Below, one piece after another: positions 35,413 through 44,026 of a DNA stretch of 64,000 nt. This DNA is from Dehalococcoidia bacterium (GTDB taxonomy: Bacteria; Chloroflexota; Dehalococcoidia; Tepidiformales; Tepidiformaceae): positions 18,155 through 82,154 of the forward strand of contig VXLW01000120.1 in the NCBI GenBank assembly GCA_009841435.1, written 5' to 3'. A model generated the notes under the pieces. That model saw nothing but the letters and a program-made list of their open reading frames with translations. It searched no databases and was not told the DNA's origin. The stretch's first letter is position 1, and each line of letters begins with the position of its first letter. A program made the position numbers and the translations under genes.

Positions 35413-36032
35413 GACCCGGGCACTCCCGAATCCCCAGCGACGGCCTCCAGAATTGGGAGGGCGTCCGTGATGCGTTCGATGCGGTGGATATTCTCGCGTT
35501 CGACGCCGTGATTGCGCGGCCAGTCGACGAGGAACACGTGGGGGATGCGCTCGGCGAGAAGAAGGGCGGTGTTGGGGTCGTCCTCGAAGTGGGCGAGGGG
35601 CTTGAGCGGGGGGATGACGCGCGCCTTGAAGGCGGAGGAGCGCTCGCGCCAGGAAGAGCGGAGGCGAACGGGCGGGGAAACCCCGAGCGTGCGCGCGAGC
35701 CAGTCCTCGGTGAGGGGGCGGGAGCCTTCGCCACGGGCGGAGACGACGGCGCACTCGAAGCGCTCGGCGATGGCGTGGAATCCCTCGACGGCCCCGGGCA
35801 TCGGCTTGCGCCGGAAATAGAGCCAGCGTTCGATGGGCCAGGTGGGGCGAGGGAGGCGAGGAGGAGAGGTGGCGTCGGAGCTCACCCCGCCTGGGTTTAT
35901 GCCGAGGGGGTTGCGGCAGAGGACGCCGTCCATATCGAAGGTGACGAGGGGTCGGGAGCGGCCCACACGGCCAATGCTACGGCTGGTCCGCGTCTGGCGC
36001 TCTAAGCCGCCCGTACGGTAGCCTTCCGACAT
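35409..36032 (-). CDS. HAD-superfamily phosphatase-like protein
   Basis: 207 residues with the HAD nucleophile motif 'LVTFDMDGVLC', motif II-like 'AVVSARGEG', a Lys in 'RSSAFKARVI' and motif III-like 'HFEDDPNTALLLAE'. Probably a phosphomonoesterase or 5'-nucleotidase-like enzyme; substrate unknown. The start could be GTG 36035 or ATG 36032, with the first ~28 residues poorly conserved. Convergent with the epoxide hydrolase and divergent from the isomerase-like gene. Confidence 0.78.
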   Translation of the reverse strand: MSEGYRTGGLERQTRTSRSIGRVGRSRPLVTFDMDGVLCRNPLGINPGGVSSDATSPPRLPRPTWPIERWLYFRRKPMPGAVEGFHAIAERFECAVVSARGEGSRPLTEDWLARTLGVSPPVRLRSSWRERSSAFKARVIPPLKPLAHFEDDPNTALLLAERIPHVFLVDWPRNHGVERENIHRIERITDALPILEAVAGDSGVPGS

Positions 36033-36064
36033 CACGCCCGGGCGTTACGGGCCCGGAGCGGGGG

Positions 36065-36358
36065 GTGGCAGGAGTGCTCTTTTCGGTACGGCTGGTTTCG
36101 AGGCAGCCCTCAGACCTCGATGCGGAGGCCTGGCAGGGTGTCGTCGCCCAACAGCTGGCAGCGACGAAAGCGCTCCGGGACGAGGGCAAGATCAAGGCCA
36201 TCTACCGCGAGACGGGCGTGGGCGTGCTGGCCATCTTCGACGTGGCGGATGCCGCGGAGATGGATCAGATCCTCGCCGGACTGCCGATGGGCCGCTACTT
36301 CAGCAGCGTCACGGCGAACGCCATCTGGGACATGGGTCCCGCGCTTGAGAATGCGTAG
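36065..36358 (+). CDS. Muconolactone-isomerase-like / YciI-type small protein
   Basis: 97 residues, ferredoxin-like alpha/beta protein resembling muconolactone delta-isomerase: 'AEAWQGVVAQQLAATKALRDEGKIKAIYRETG', 'VLAIFDVADAAEMDQILAGLPMGRYF'. In aromatic catabolism that enzyme shifts the lactone double bond in the beta-ketoadipate route; here no catechol genes are adjacent. GTG start; a second GTG is 9 nt further. It lies 5 nt before the flavin reductase gene, so the two are probably co-expressed. Confidence 0.75.
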   Translation: MAGVLFSVRLVSRQPSDLDAEAWQGVVAQQLAATKALRDEGKIKAIYRETGVGVLAIFDVADAAEMDQILAGLPMGRYFSSVTANAIWDMGPALENA

Positions 36359-36363
36359 CGCCG

Positions 36364-36849
36364 ATGTCGCCAGTTGACGCGGATACCTTCAAAGACGCAC
36401 TCGCTTCCTGGGCCTCAGGCGTCACGGTCCTGACGACGGAGCACGAGGGGCAGGTGTACGGCATCACCGCCTCGAGCTTCTCGACCCTCTCGATGGACCC
36501 GCTGCTGGTGCTGGTCTGCATTCAGAACGGGAACCACCTGGAGCGCATGGTGCCGGCCTCGGGCAAGTTTGCGGTGAGCGTGCTGGCGACGGGCCAGGAC
36601 GACATCTCCAATCACTTCGCGATCTCGGGCCGCGACCCGGGACCGGACCTGGACGGCTTCGAGACGTTCACGGACCAGACGGGCTGTCCGATCGTGTCCG
36701 GCGCCATTGCGCACCTCGACTGTGAGCTCGAGGCGGTGGTGCCCGGCGGCGACCACGTCATCGCCCTGGGACGGGTGGTGGGGGCCGCCTCCGACCCGGA
36801 CAAGGAGCCGCTGATGTACTTCCGGCGCGGCTACCACGGGCTCGACTGA
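36364..36849 (+). CDS. Flavin reductase-like (FMN-binding) domain protein
   Basis: 161 residues, the short-chain flavin reductase family: 'FKDALASWASGVTVLTTEHEGQVYGITASSFSTLSMDPLLVLVCI' (split FMN-binding N-terminal half) and 'GAIAHLDCELEA...GDHVIALGRVV'. Such proteins feed reduced FMN/FAD to two-component monooxygenases. No monooxygenase large subunit is adjacent; the nearest redox partner is the Rieske gene 79 nt downstream. Confidence 0.88.
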   Translation: MSPVDADTFKDALASWASGVTVLTTEHEGQVYGITASSFSTLSMDPLLVLVCIQNGNHLERMVPASGKFAVSVLATGQDDISNHFAISGRDPGPDLDGFETFTDQTGCPIVSGAIAHLDCELEAVVPGGDHVIALGRVVGAASDPDKEPLMYFRRGYHGLD

Positions 36850-36877
36850 GACGGGGCGATCGGGCGTTCGTGATACT

Positions 36878-36906
36878 TTGCACAGGCGCGGGCAGACGCG
36901 TACGAT
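36878..36906 (+). promoter_or_regulatory. Candidate promoter for the Rieske gene
   Basis: TTGCAC (36878-36883), a 17-nt spacer and TACGAT (36901-36906) in the 79-nt gap, followed by GGGGAGGG before GTG 36929. Confidence 0.4.
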
Positions 36907-36928
36907 CCGCTTCCGGGGAGGGTAGGTC

Positions 36929-37600
36929 GTGTCGGTAGCGCTGGCGCTGGTCGGAGTTTCGGTCCTCGGGACGTGGGGGATCGCGACGATCGCCCTCATC
37001 GTGAGCGGCATCATCCTGATCGTTGCTCCGGGCGACGCCGAGACGGTCTCCAGCGGCCTTGCCGTCGGCATCTTCCTGCTGATTTCCGGCCTGATCTCGG
37101 GTGGCCTGATGCAAATCGTGGCGATGCCACTGATGGGCCTCGATCCGCCGCTTCCGATCAAGGCAAGCAGCATCATCTCGCACGACCGCATGAAGGAGTG
37201 GGCGAACGCGGGTCCCCTCCGCAGCTTCCCCGACGGCATCGCCACGGAGGTGCGGCTTCGCAGCCTGCGCGTGGCGATCGTGCGGCAGGGCGAAGAGGTG
37301 AGCGCGATGGCGGCGCTATGTCCCCATGCGCGGCTTCCGCTGGGCAGCTTCCCGGGCGCGCCGATCAAGGCGGAGCCGGTTCGCGACGGCTGTGTGATGT
37401 GCCCCTTCCACGGGGCGCGCTTCGACGTCTCGAACGGGAGCGTCGTTCGCCAGCCATTCAGCAGCGAGTTCAACTCGAACCATCCGTTCCTCGGGGCCTT
37501 CCAGTCGAAGCTGTTCTTCTGGAACATGGGCGCGGAGGATATCCAGACCTACCCCGTCCGCGTCGAGAACGACGAGGTGCTGGTCGGGCTGCCCCGCTAG
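36929..37600 (+). CDS. Membrane-anchored Rieske [2Fe-2S] protein
   Basis: 223 residues. Two long hydrophobic stretches (about 2-33 and 42-70) precede a soluble Rieske domain with both cluster motifs: C131-P-H133 and C158-x2-H161 ('CVMCPFHGARFD'). The domain resembles those of oxygenase ferredoxins and quinol oxidoreductases. The second motif lacks the GS residues of high-potential bc1 Rieske proteins (it reads HGARFD), favouring an oxygenase-type electron carrier. GTG start with GGGGAGGG upstream. Confidence 0.85.
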   Translation: MSVALALVGVSVLGTWGIATIALIVSGIILIVAPGDAETVSSGLAVGIFLLISGLISGGLMQIVAMPLMGLDPPLPIKASSIISHDRMKEWANAGPLRSFPDGIATEVRLRSLRVAIVRQGEEVSAMAALCPHARLPLGSFPGAPIKAEPVRDGCVMCPFHGARFDVSNGSVVRQPFSSEFNSNHPFLGAFQSKLFFWNMGAEDIQTYPVRVENDEVLVGLPR

Positions 37601-37636
37601 CCTGTCCTCTCCGACTCCGCTCCCCCGGGAGCAGCG

Positions 37637-37645
37637 TGCTATTCT
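37637..37645 (+). promoter_or_regulatory. Extended -10 promoter for the hydratase/CoA-transferase genes
   Basis: TGC plus TATTCT (37640-37645), 17 nt before GTG 37663, giving a leader of only ~10 nt that contains GAGGAG. Confidence 0.4.
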
Positions 37646-37662
37646 CCCGCCGAGGAGCGACC

Positions 37663-38112
37663 GTGGCTGACGTAACCGAAAGCAAGATCACCGACGAACA
37701 CCGCGCCATGCTCGGGCAGCGGAGCGACCCCATCGAGGTCGTGCCGAAGACGGCGGACGCGCAGCGCATGCGCGATCTGCTGGGCGACACGGACCCGCGC
37801 TGGGCGGACGGCACGGGCATCGCGCCGCCGTACATCCTCGCGATGATGGAGCCGCGGCTGCCCGCGGAGCTTTCGCCGCAGGTGCTCTCCAGCGGCATCC
37901 TGACGCAGACGGAGTGGAAGTTCAGCCAGCCGATCAAGCTGGAGGAGCCGCTGCAGGCGGTCACGCAGCTGATCGACGTGCGCGACCGGCTCGGGGGGCG
38001 TTACGGCTACAGCGTGCTCGTGATGTTCCAGACCTCGTACCTGAACAGCGACGGAGAGGAGGCGGCCGCCTCGCTGCGCACGATCACGCAGTTCGACCGG
38101 CCGGAGTCCTAG
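37663..38112 (+). CDS. FAS1-like dehydratase subunit (MaoC N-type)
   Basis: 149 residues, hot-dog fold of the FAS1-like/MaoC N-terminal type: 'MLGQRSDPIEVVPKTADAQRMRDLLGDTDPRWADG' like opening and 'LPAELSPQVLSSGILTQTEWKF'. On its own this type lacks the full catalytic Asp/His pair and works as a heterodimer with a MaoC-like partner, encoded 2 nt downstream. The pair hydrates enoyl-CoAs such as mesaconyl- or crotonyl-type CoA esters; substrate not determinable here. GTG start with GAGGAG. Confidence 0.85.
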   Translation: MADVTESKITDEHRAMLGQRSDPIEVVPKTADAQRMRDLLGDTDPRWADGTGIAPPYILAMMEPRLPAELSPQVLSSGILTQTEWKFSQPIKLEEPLQAVTQLIDVRDRLGGRYGYSVLVMFQTSYLNSDGEEAAASLRTITQFDRPES

Positions 38113-38114
38113 CC

Positions 38115-38540
38115 ATGAGCCAGCGCTATTTCGAGGACATCGCCACCGACGACGAGCTGGAGCCGCGCGAGCAGCTGCCGACCGAGGACAAGGCGGTCGA
38201 GTTCTTCGGGCGCGACAACCCCACCAACCCCGCGTTCGGCGACGCCGAAGCGGGGCGCCGCATGGGGTTTGGGGGCGCGCTCGTGCCGGGCCTGCTCAAG
38301 CTCTCGTGGATCACGAACTACGTTGGGATGTGGGCGGGTTCGGAGGCGAACCTGCGCAGCGTGCGCGTCGCGTTCCGGCGCCCCGACATCGCGGGCAGGC
38401 CGCTGACGCTCGCGGGCCGCGTGGTCGACAAGCGCCAGGAGGACGGCGTCAACGTCGTCGAGCTCGAGGTGGTGACGCTGGCGGACGACCAGCCCACCGT
38501 GCGCGGGAACGTGCAGGTCGAGATCCCCTCGCGACCGTAG
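38115..38540 (+). CDS. MaoC-like dehydratase subunit
   Basis: 141 residues, MaoC-type hot-dog: 'YFEDIATDDELEPREQLPTEDKAVEFFGRDNPTNPAFGD' with the expected Asp-x4-N/P region, then 'VPGLLKLSWITNYVG' and 'RRPDIAGRPLTLAGRVVDK'. The usual hydratase His appears replaced or displaced ('NPTNPAF' where NPxH is typical). It is almost certainly a complex with the preceding subunit (2-nt gap). Confidence 0.82.
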   Translation: MSQRYFEDIATDDELEPREQLPTEDKAVEFFGRDNPTNPAFGDAEAGRRMGFGGALVPGLLKLSWITNYVGMWAGSEANLRSVRVAFRRPDIAGRPLTLAGRVVDKRQEDGVNVVELEVVTLADDQPTVRGNVQVEIPSRP

Positions 38541-38550
38541 GCCCAGCACC

Positions 38551-39735
38551 ATGCCCCTCCCGCTGGAAGGCATCCGCGTGCTGGAGGTGGGCACGTTTGT
38601 CTCCGCGCCGTATTGCGGGCGCCTGTTCGCGGGCTACGGGGCGGAAGTCATCAAGGTCGAGCCGCCGGGGGGCGACATTGCCCGCGCGCACGGTCCCTTC
38701 AAGGACGGCGTGCCCGACCCCGAGACGAGCGCGCTCTTCCTCTACCTGAACACGAGCAAGCGGTCGGTGGAGCTCGACCTGGGCTCGCAGGCGGGGCGCG
38801 ACGCCTTCCTGCGGCTGGCGGCCGACGCCGACGTCATCATCGAGAACTACCGGCCGAGCGACGCCCGCGCCCTCGGGCTCGACTACGAGCGCCTGCGGGC
38901 GGTGAACCCGCGGCTCGTGCTGGTCTCGATCACGGCGTACGGGCAGGAGGGCCCGTACGCGGAGTACCACTCGAACAACCTCATCGCCTTCGCTATGGGC
39001 GGGCAGATGTTCCTGACCGGCGATCCGGACAAGCCGCCGGTCAAGAACGGTGGCTACCAGGCCGACTACCAGGGCGGGCTGAACGCCTTCTCGGCGGCTA
39101 ACCTGGCCCTGCTGGCGGCAGAGCGCGACGGTGAGGGGCAGCACGTCGATATCAGCGTGCAGCACTGCATGGCGCCGATCCTCGAGGCGGGCGTGCCGTT
39201 CTACTCATACAACGGCCTCTGGCTGGGGCAGCGGCGCGGGAACCTGATGTCGAGCTTCATGGGCGTCTACCCCTGCCTGGACGGGCAGGTTGGCGTGCAC
39301 GTGATGGCGCGCAACTGGCCCCCCTTCGCGGAGGCGACGGGCCACCCGGAGTGGCTCGAGGACGAGCGCTTCGCGACGGCCGAGTCGCGGCGCGAGCACG
39401 ACGACGTCCTGATGGCCGAGGTGATCGCGTGGGCGGCGGGGATGCGGAAGAAGGAGGCATACGCGCTCGGCGGGGAGTTCCGCGCGCCGATCACGTTCAT
39501 CCACACGATGGAGGACCTGCTGGAGAGTCCGCAGCTTGAGGCGCGGGGCTTCCTGCGGCGCATCGAGCACCCGGTCGCGGGGGAGGCCTCCTACCCGGGG
39601 CCGCCGTGGTGGATGGGTCCGGACGCCTGGCGGGACGGCCCGGCCCCACTGCTGGGGGCGGACACGCAGGTGGTGCTGGCGGAAGCGGGCCTGTCGGACG
39701 CCGAGATTGCGACCGTCGCGGGGGCGCCGGCATGA
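38551..39735 (+). CDS. CaiB/BaiF family III CoA-transferase (first of pair)
   Basis: 394 residues, full length. 'GIRVLEVGTFVSAPYCGRLFAGYGAEVIKVEPP', 'SKRSVELDLGSQAGRDAF', 'DVIIENYRPSDARALGL' and the catalytic-Asp region 'GGYQADYQGGLNAFSAANLALLAAE' are all present. It transfers CoA to a carboxylate, probably activating the substrate for the hydratase encoded just upstream. It overlaps the next gene by ATGA. Confidence 0.93.
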   Translation: MPLPLEGIRVLEVGTFVSAPYCGRLFAGYGAEVIKVEPPGGDIARAHGPFKDGVPDPETSALFLYLNTSKRSVELDLGSQAGRDAFLRLAADADVIIENYRPSDARALGLDYERLRAVNPRLVLVSITAYGQEGPYAEYHSNNLIAFAMGGQMFLTGDPDKPPVKNGGYQADYQGGLNAFSAANLALLAAERDGEGQHVDISVQHCMAPILEAGVPFYSYNGLWLGQRRGNLMSSFMGVYPCLDGQVGVHVMARNWPPFAEATGHPEWLEDERFATAESRREHDDVLMAEVIAWAAGMRKKEAYALGGEFRAPITFIHTMEDLLESPQLEARGFLRRIEHPVAGEASYPGPPWWMGPDAWRDGPAPLLGADTQVVLAEAGLSDAEIATVAGAPA

Positions 39736-40199
39736 GCGAACTCGCACGGGCGGTGGCGTTCTTCGAGCAGTGCGACGACCCGGTGCTGCTGCACGAGCTG
39801 CTGGCGGTCGTCGCGCGGCGGACGAAGCGCTTCGTCGCGCAGGCGATGGCGCAGGGTGGGGAGGACGCCATCCCCGCACCGGCGGAGGAGCCGGCGCCGG
39901 CCACGCCCGCACGAGAGCGGGAGGCCCGCCGGCTGGTGGAGCGCACGAAGGACTTCGCGGAGCTACAGGCGCTCGCCCGCGCAATCGGGCGGCGCACGGA
40001 GACACTGGAGATCGCGGCCTCGGCGGAGTTTCCGGCAGGGGCGCGGATCAAGGTGCCCCGACGCGTGGCCTTCCCACCGCCCGATAACTGGGTGTCGGGC
40101 ACGGTCGAGACGACGGGCACGATGCTTCGGGTCGAGCTCGACAGCGGGAAGCGCTGGGAGGGGCCGCCCAGCCTCGCGCGACCGGCGGGTTCGCCATGA
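39732..40199 (+). CDS. Unknown protein between two CoA-transferases
   Basis: 155 residues. An N-terminal helical part ('LARAVAFFEQCDDPVLLHELLAVVARRTKRFVAQAM'), a Pro/Ala-rich linker, another helix, then a C-terminal beta part ('FPAGARIKVPRRVAFPPPDNWVSGTVETTGTMLRVEL'). I recognise no family. It overlaps both neighbours by 4 nt (ATGA at each end), so it is tightly co-translated with them and may be a subunit or assembly factor. Confidence 0.75.
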   Translation: MSELARAVAFFEQCDDPVLLHELLAVVARRTKRFVAQAMAQGGEDAIPAPAEEPAPATPAREREARRLVERTKDFAELQALARAIGRRTETLEIAASAEFPAGARIKVPRRVAFPPPDNWVSGTVETTGTMLRVELDSGKRWEGPPSLARPAGSP

Positions 40200-41437
40200 A
40201 GGCGCCGCTCGCGGGCATCCGCGTGGTCGACCTGACGATGGTGTGGGCGGGGCCCTTCGGCACGAGGCTGCTGGGCGACTACGGGGCGGAGGTCATCAAG
40301 GTCGAGGGCCCGGGGCAGTGGGACCTCCTGCGAGGACTGGGCGGCATCCCGCGGACCGTGGACCGCTGGTACAACCGCGCCGCCTACTTCAACCACAACA
40401 ACCGGAACAAATACTCGGCGGCGATCGACCTGCGGCAGGAGGCAGGGCGCGACCTGCTGCTGCAACTGCTGGCGAAGAGCGACGTGCTGGTCGAGAACTA
40501 CCGCGCAAACGTGATGGACAACCTCGGGCTGAGCTTCGAGGAGGTTCGGGCGGTGAACCCGCGCATCGTCTACGTGTCGATGCCGGGCCACGGCAAGACC
40601 GGCCCGGAGGCGCACTACGTGACCTACGGGACGAACGTCGAGCAGCTGGCGGGACTGGTGTCGGTCTCCGGGTACGAGGGCGGGGAACCGCTGAAGACCG
40701 GGTTCAGCTACGGCGATCCAACGGCGGGGCTGGCGGTGCCGGCTGCGGTCGCGCTGGGGCTGAGGCAGCGCAACCGCACGGGCGAGGGCGTGCACATCGA
40801 CCTCGCACAGCGCGAGAACCTGACGGGCTTCGTGGGCGAGTACCTGGTCGACTACAGCATGAACCGCGAACTGCGCGCGCCCGCAGGCAACACCCACCCG
40901 CACTTCGCGCCGCACGGGGTCTACCCGAGCGGCGGCGAGGACCGCTGGATCACGATCGCGTGCGAGAACGACGAGCAGTTCGGGGGGCTCTGCCGGGCCA
41001 TGCAGCAGGAAGAGCTGGCCGACGATGACCGTTTCGCCACGATGGCGACGCGCAAAGCGAACGAACGGGAGCTGGACGCGATCATCGAGGAGTGGACCTC
41101 GACGTGGGGGCACTACGAGGCGATGCACATCCTGCAACGCCACGGGGTGCCCGCGGGCGCGGTGCTTACGATTCCCGAGGTGATGAGCGACCCACAGCTG
41201 CGGGCGCGGGGCGCGTGGTCGGAGCAGGTCCATCCGGACGCGGGCACTTGGGAGGTCGAGACACCACCCTGGAACCTGACACGCACCCCGGGACACGCTC
41301 GCATCCCCGCACCCGGCTTCGCCGAGCACAACAGCTACGTGTTCCGTGACCTGCTGGGGCTGGACGAGGAGACGATCGCGCGGCTCTACGCCGACGGGGT
41401 CACCGCCGACGAGCCGAACGTGCAGTCACACACCTAG
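40196..41437 (+). CDS. CaiB/BaiF family III CoA-transferase (second of pair)
   Basis: 413 residues: 'GIRVVDLTMVWAGPFGTRLLGDYGAEVIKVEGP', 'DVLVENYRANVMDNLGL', 'TGFSYGDPTAGLAVPAAVALGLRQR' with the Asp of the active site, and 'GEGVHIDLAQREN'. It may work with the preceding CoA-transferase, as two-subunit family III enzymes do. The stop shares CTAG with the convergent cyclophilin gene. Confidence 0.93.
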   Translation: MKAPLAGIRVVDLTMVWAGPFGTRLLGDYGAEVIKVEGPGQWDLLRGLGGIPRTVDRWYNRAAYFNHNNRNKYSAAIDLRQEAGRDLLLQLLAKSDVLVENYRANVMDNLGLSFEEVRAVNPRIVYVSMPGHGKTGPEAHYVTYGTNVEQLAGLVSVSGYEGGEPLKTGFSYGDPTAGLAVPAAVALGLRQRNRTGEGVHIDLAQRENLTGFVGEYLVDYSMNRELRAPAGNTHPHFAPHGVYPSGGEDRWITIACENDEQFGGLCRAMQQEELADDDRFATMATRKANERELDAIIEEWTSTWGHYEAMHILQRHGVPAGAVLTIPEVMSDPQLRARGAWSEQVHPDAGTWEVETPPWNLTRTPGHARIPAPGFAEHNSYVFRDLLGLDEETIARLYADGVTADEPNVQSHT

Positions 41438-42375
41438 TTCCCGGCGTCTTCGTCGCCGGCTTCTCCGTCTTCGCCACCGTCTTCAGCCTCTGCCTCGCCT
41501 TCGTTGTCCCCCTCAGCACCCTCCTCGGCTTCGGGCTCGGGCGTGGGCGCATCGGGGTTGGGAGCGCGGGTGATGGTGACAGACTCCATGACGTCGCCCT
41601 CAGCGATGGCATTGACGACTTCCATGCCATCGATGACGCGCCCGAAGGGGTAGAAGCTATCGCGATTGCCTGCATCGAAGTCGAGGGCGGGGTTGTCCTT
41701 CAGGTTGATGAAGAACTGGCTGCCGAAATAGGGCTGGCCAGCGCCCTTCGCCATCGCGACCGTGCCGGCTTCGTTGCGAACCTCGTTGGGCTCGTCGCCG
41801 GTGATGTAGCCGGGACCGCCGCGGCCGGTACCGGTGGGATCGCCGCCCTGGACGACGAAGTTGTCGACTACGCGGTGGAAGACGAGGCCGTCGAAGAAAC
41901 GGTTCTCGGCGAGGAAGACGAAGCTGTTGACAGTGTTGGGGGCGGTCTCGGCGAAGAGCTCGATAACGATGTCGCCCCTGGAGGTGGAGATGGTTGCGGT
42001 GTAGAGCTCGAATTCGGGCTTGATGACGAAGTCGGCTGCCGGGTAGTTGCGCACGATGACGTCGGAGGGCTCGTCCTCCTCCTCGGCCGGCTCGGCGGCC
42101 GCGGTCTCCTCGGCGGCGGGAGCGGTCGGGATCTCGTCGATGTCGGCATCGCCGCCCCTGTTCGGCAAGAAAGCCGCGAGGGAGATGCCGGCAACCATGA
42201 GCACGACGCCAACCGCGGCGAACGTGGCGAGCGCCGCCCGCCCGGTGAACAGGTTCATGGGGAAGCCGGGCTTGAAGGTCTGGCCCTGGCCGCCGCTGAC
42301 GTAGCGCCGCTGGCGGCGTTGACGCTGGCCACGGTGCTGCTGGCTACGCTGCTGGCGGCGTCGGTTAGGGGGCAA
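41434..42375 (-). CDS. Membrane-anchored cyclophilin-type peptidyl-prolyl isomerase
   Basis: 313 residues: an Arg/Gln-rich cytoplasmic tail (1-35), one transmembrane helix ('AALATFAAVGVVLMVAGISLAAFL', ~47-70), an acidic linker, a cyclophilin domain (~125-275) with 'VFHRVVDNFVVQGGDP' and 'GSQFFINL', then an acidic Glu/Asp/Gly tail. It likely folds secreted proteins outside the membrane. The start is TTG 42375 with GAGG 6-7 nt upstream; the first ATG would start just before the membrane helix. Confidence 0.88.
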   Translation of the reverse strand: MPPNRRRQQRSQQHRGQRQRRQRRYVSGGQGQTFKPGFPMNLFTGRAALATFAAVGVVLMVAGISLAAFLPNRGGDADIDEIPTAPAAEETAAAEPAEEEDEPSDVIVRNYPAADFVIKPEFELYTATISTSRGDIVIELFAETAPNTVNSFVFLAENRFFDGLVFHRVVDNFVVQGGDPTGTGRGGPGYITGDEPNEVRNEAGTVAMAKGAGQPYFGSQFFINLKDNPALDFDAGNRDSFYPFGRVIDGMEVVNAIAEGDVMESVTITRAPNPDAPTPEPEAEEGAEGDNEGEAEAEDGGEDGEAGDEDAGN

Positions 42376-42463
42376 GGCGGGCCTCGGTGCGTGGTCGCGC
42401 TAGTCGCGTCATAGCTGCGGCTGCGAGTATACGAAGGCGGGGGCTAGGCGAAACTTGCCCGCC

Positions 42464-44002
42464 TCAGGCGCCGGTGTGGCCGAGCTTCGCGAGCTCCTCG
42501 CGCGTGACCTCGCGGTCGTCCCAGGGGATGGATTCGCCGCCGAGCTCGATCGAGCGTTCGTGGCCCTTGCCGCAGATCACGATGCTGTCGCCGGGTTCGG
42601 CGCGGGCGAGGGCGGCGGCGATGGCCTCGCGCCGGTCCTCGACCTCGATGAAGTCGCGCCCGCGGACGCGTCCGGCCTCCTCGGCGTGGCGGCCGATCTC
42701 GCGGACGATGGTGGCGGGGTCCTCGCCACGCGGGTCCTCGTTCGTGAACACGGCGAAATCGGCGCCTTCGGCGGCGGCGCGCCCGACGCCGAAGCGTCGT
42801 CCGGGATCGCGCTCACCCGCGGCGCCAGCCACGATGATGAGGTTGCGCTCGGCGATCTCGCGCAGGACGGAAAGCACCTTGCGAACGGAGTCGCCGGTGT
42901 GGGCGTAGTCGACCACGACGCCGAATGGCTGGCCCATGTCGATGCGCTCCATGCGGCCGGGCACGCCGTGGCAGGCGGCGATGCCGCGGCCAATGGCCTC
43001 GGGCTCGATGCCCAGGGCGAGGGCGGCGCCCGCGGCCGCGAGCGCGTTGGCGACGTTAAAGAGCGCGGGCATGCGGATTTCCGTGCCCACCTCCGCGCCG
43101 GGGAGGGCGAGGCGGAAACGGCTGCCATCGGCGTGCAGCTCGATGTGGCGGGCGGTGACGTCGACGCCAGGCGTCTCGAGGCCGTAGCGGACGGCGCGCT
43201 GTGAGGTCAGGCCGAGCAGGAAGCTGGCGGAAGGGTCGTCGGCGTTGGCGACGGCGGCCCTGCCGCGGTTGACAGGCGTGTGGTCGAGGGCGGCGAAGAG
43301 CTGGCCCTTGGCCTCGCGGTAGGCCTCGAAGGTCTCGTGAAAGTCGAGGTGGTCACCGGTGAGGTTCGTGAGGACGGCGACGTCAAAGGCAACCTCGTCG
43401 AGGCGATGGAGGGCGAGGCCGTGGCTGGTGGCCTCGACCACGGCATACTCGCAGCCCGCCTCGACCATCTCGCGGAGCAGGCGCTGCACCTCGGGCGCCT
43501 CGGGGGTGGTCATGCGGTGGGTGTGGCTGTCGATGTCGGTACCGGGCACGTAGGCGTCGACGGTGCCGAGGCGACCGACGCGGGCGCCGGCGGCTTCGAG
43601 AATGGATGTCAGGATGTAGGCGGTGGTCGTCTTGCCATCGGTGCCGGTGATGCCAATGACGGTGAGCTCGCGACCGGGGTGGCCGTGGAGGGCGGCGGCG
43701 GCCTGCGCGAGCGCCGCGCGGGTGTCCTCGACGGCGACGATGGGCTGGTCGCCGGGGAGGTGGCGCCAGGTCCCCCGTCGGCCGCGCTCGACGACGACGG
43801 CGGCGGCCCCTGCATCGAGGGCGTCGGTGAGGAAGGCATGACCATCGACGGTGAAGCCAGGAACGGCGACGAAGAGGGCCCCGGATTCGACTCGGCGGGA
43901 GTCGTGCTCGACGTGCTCGATGACAACGTCACCGTCGCCACGCACCAACTCGGCGCCGGGAATCTCCTCGATGAGCGATGCAAGTACACGAGCGTCGCTC
44001 AT
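42464..44002 (-). CDS. murE: UDP-N-acetylmuramyl-tripeptide synthetase
   Basis: 512 residues. Adds the third amino acid to UDP-MurNAc-L-Ala-D-Glu in peptidoglycan synthesis. The P-loop 'GITGTDGKTTT' (~115), carbamylated-Lys region 'TSHGLALHRLDEVAFD', 'NLTGDHLDFH' and C-terminal 'GKGHE' are intact. The amino-acid selectivity motif, usually DNPR for meso-diaminopimelate, reads EDPR, so the residue used (mDAP, ornithine or lysine) is uncertain. It implies a peptidoglycan cell wall. It follows the NUDIX gene by 24 nt. Confidence 0.93.
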   Translation of the reverse strand: MSDARVLASLIEEIPGAELVRGDGDVVIEHVEHDSRRVESGALFVAVPGFTVDGHAFLTDALDAGAAAVVVERGRRGTWRHLPGDQPIVAVEDTRAALAQAAAALHGHPGRELTVIGITGTDGKTTTAYILTSILEAAGARVGRLGTVDAYVPGTDIDSHTHRMTTPEAPEVQRLLREMVEAGCEYAVVEATSHGLALHRLDEVAFDVAVLTNLTGDHLDFHETFEAYREAKGQLFAALDHTPVNRGRAAVANADDPSASFLLGLTSQRAVRYGLETPGVDVTARHIELHADGSRFRLALPGAEVGTEIRMPALFNVANALAAAGAALALGIEPEAIGRGIAACHGVPGRMERIDMGQPFGVVVDYAHTGDSVRKVLSVLREIAERNLIIVAGAAGERDPGRRFGVGRAAAEGADFAVFTNEDPRGEDPATIVREIGRHAEEAGRVRGRDFIEVEDRREAIAAALARAEPGDSIVICGKGHERSIELGGESIPWDDREVTREELAKLGHTGA

Positions 44003-44026
44003 AGGTCGCGTCCGGCGCCGAGTTGT

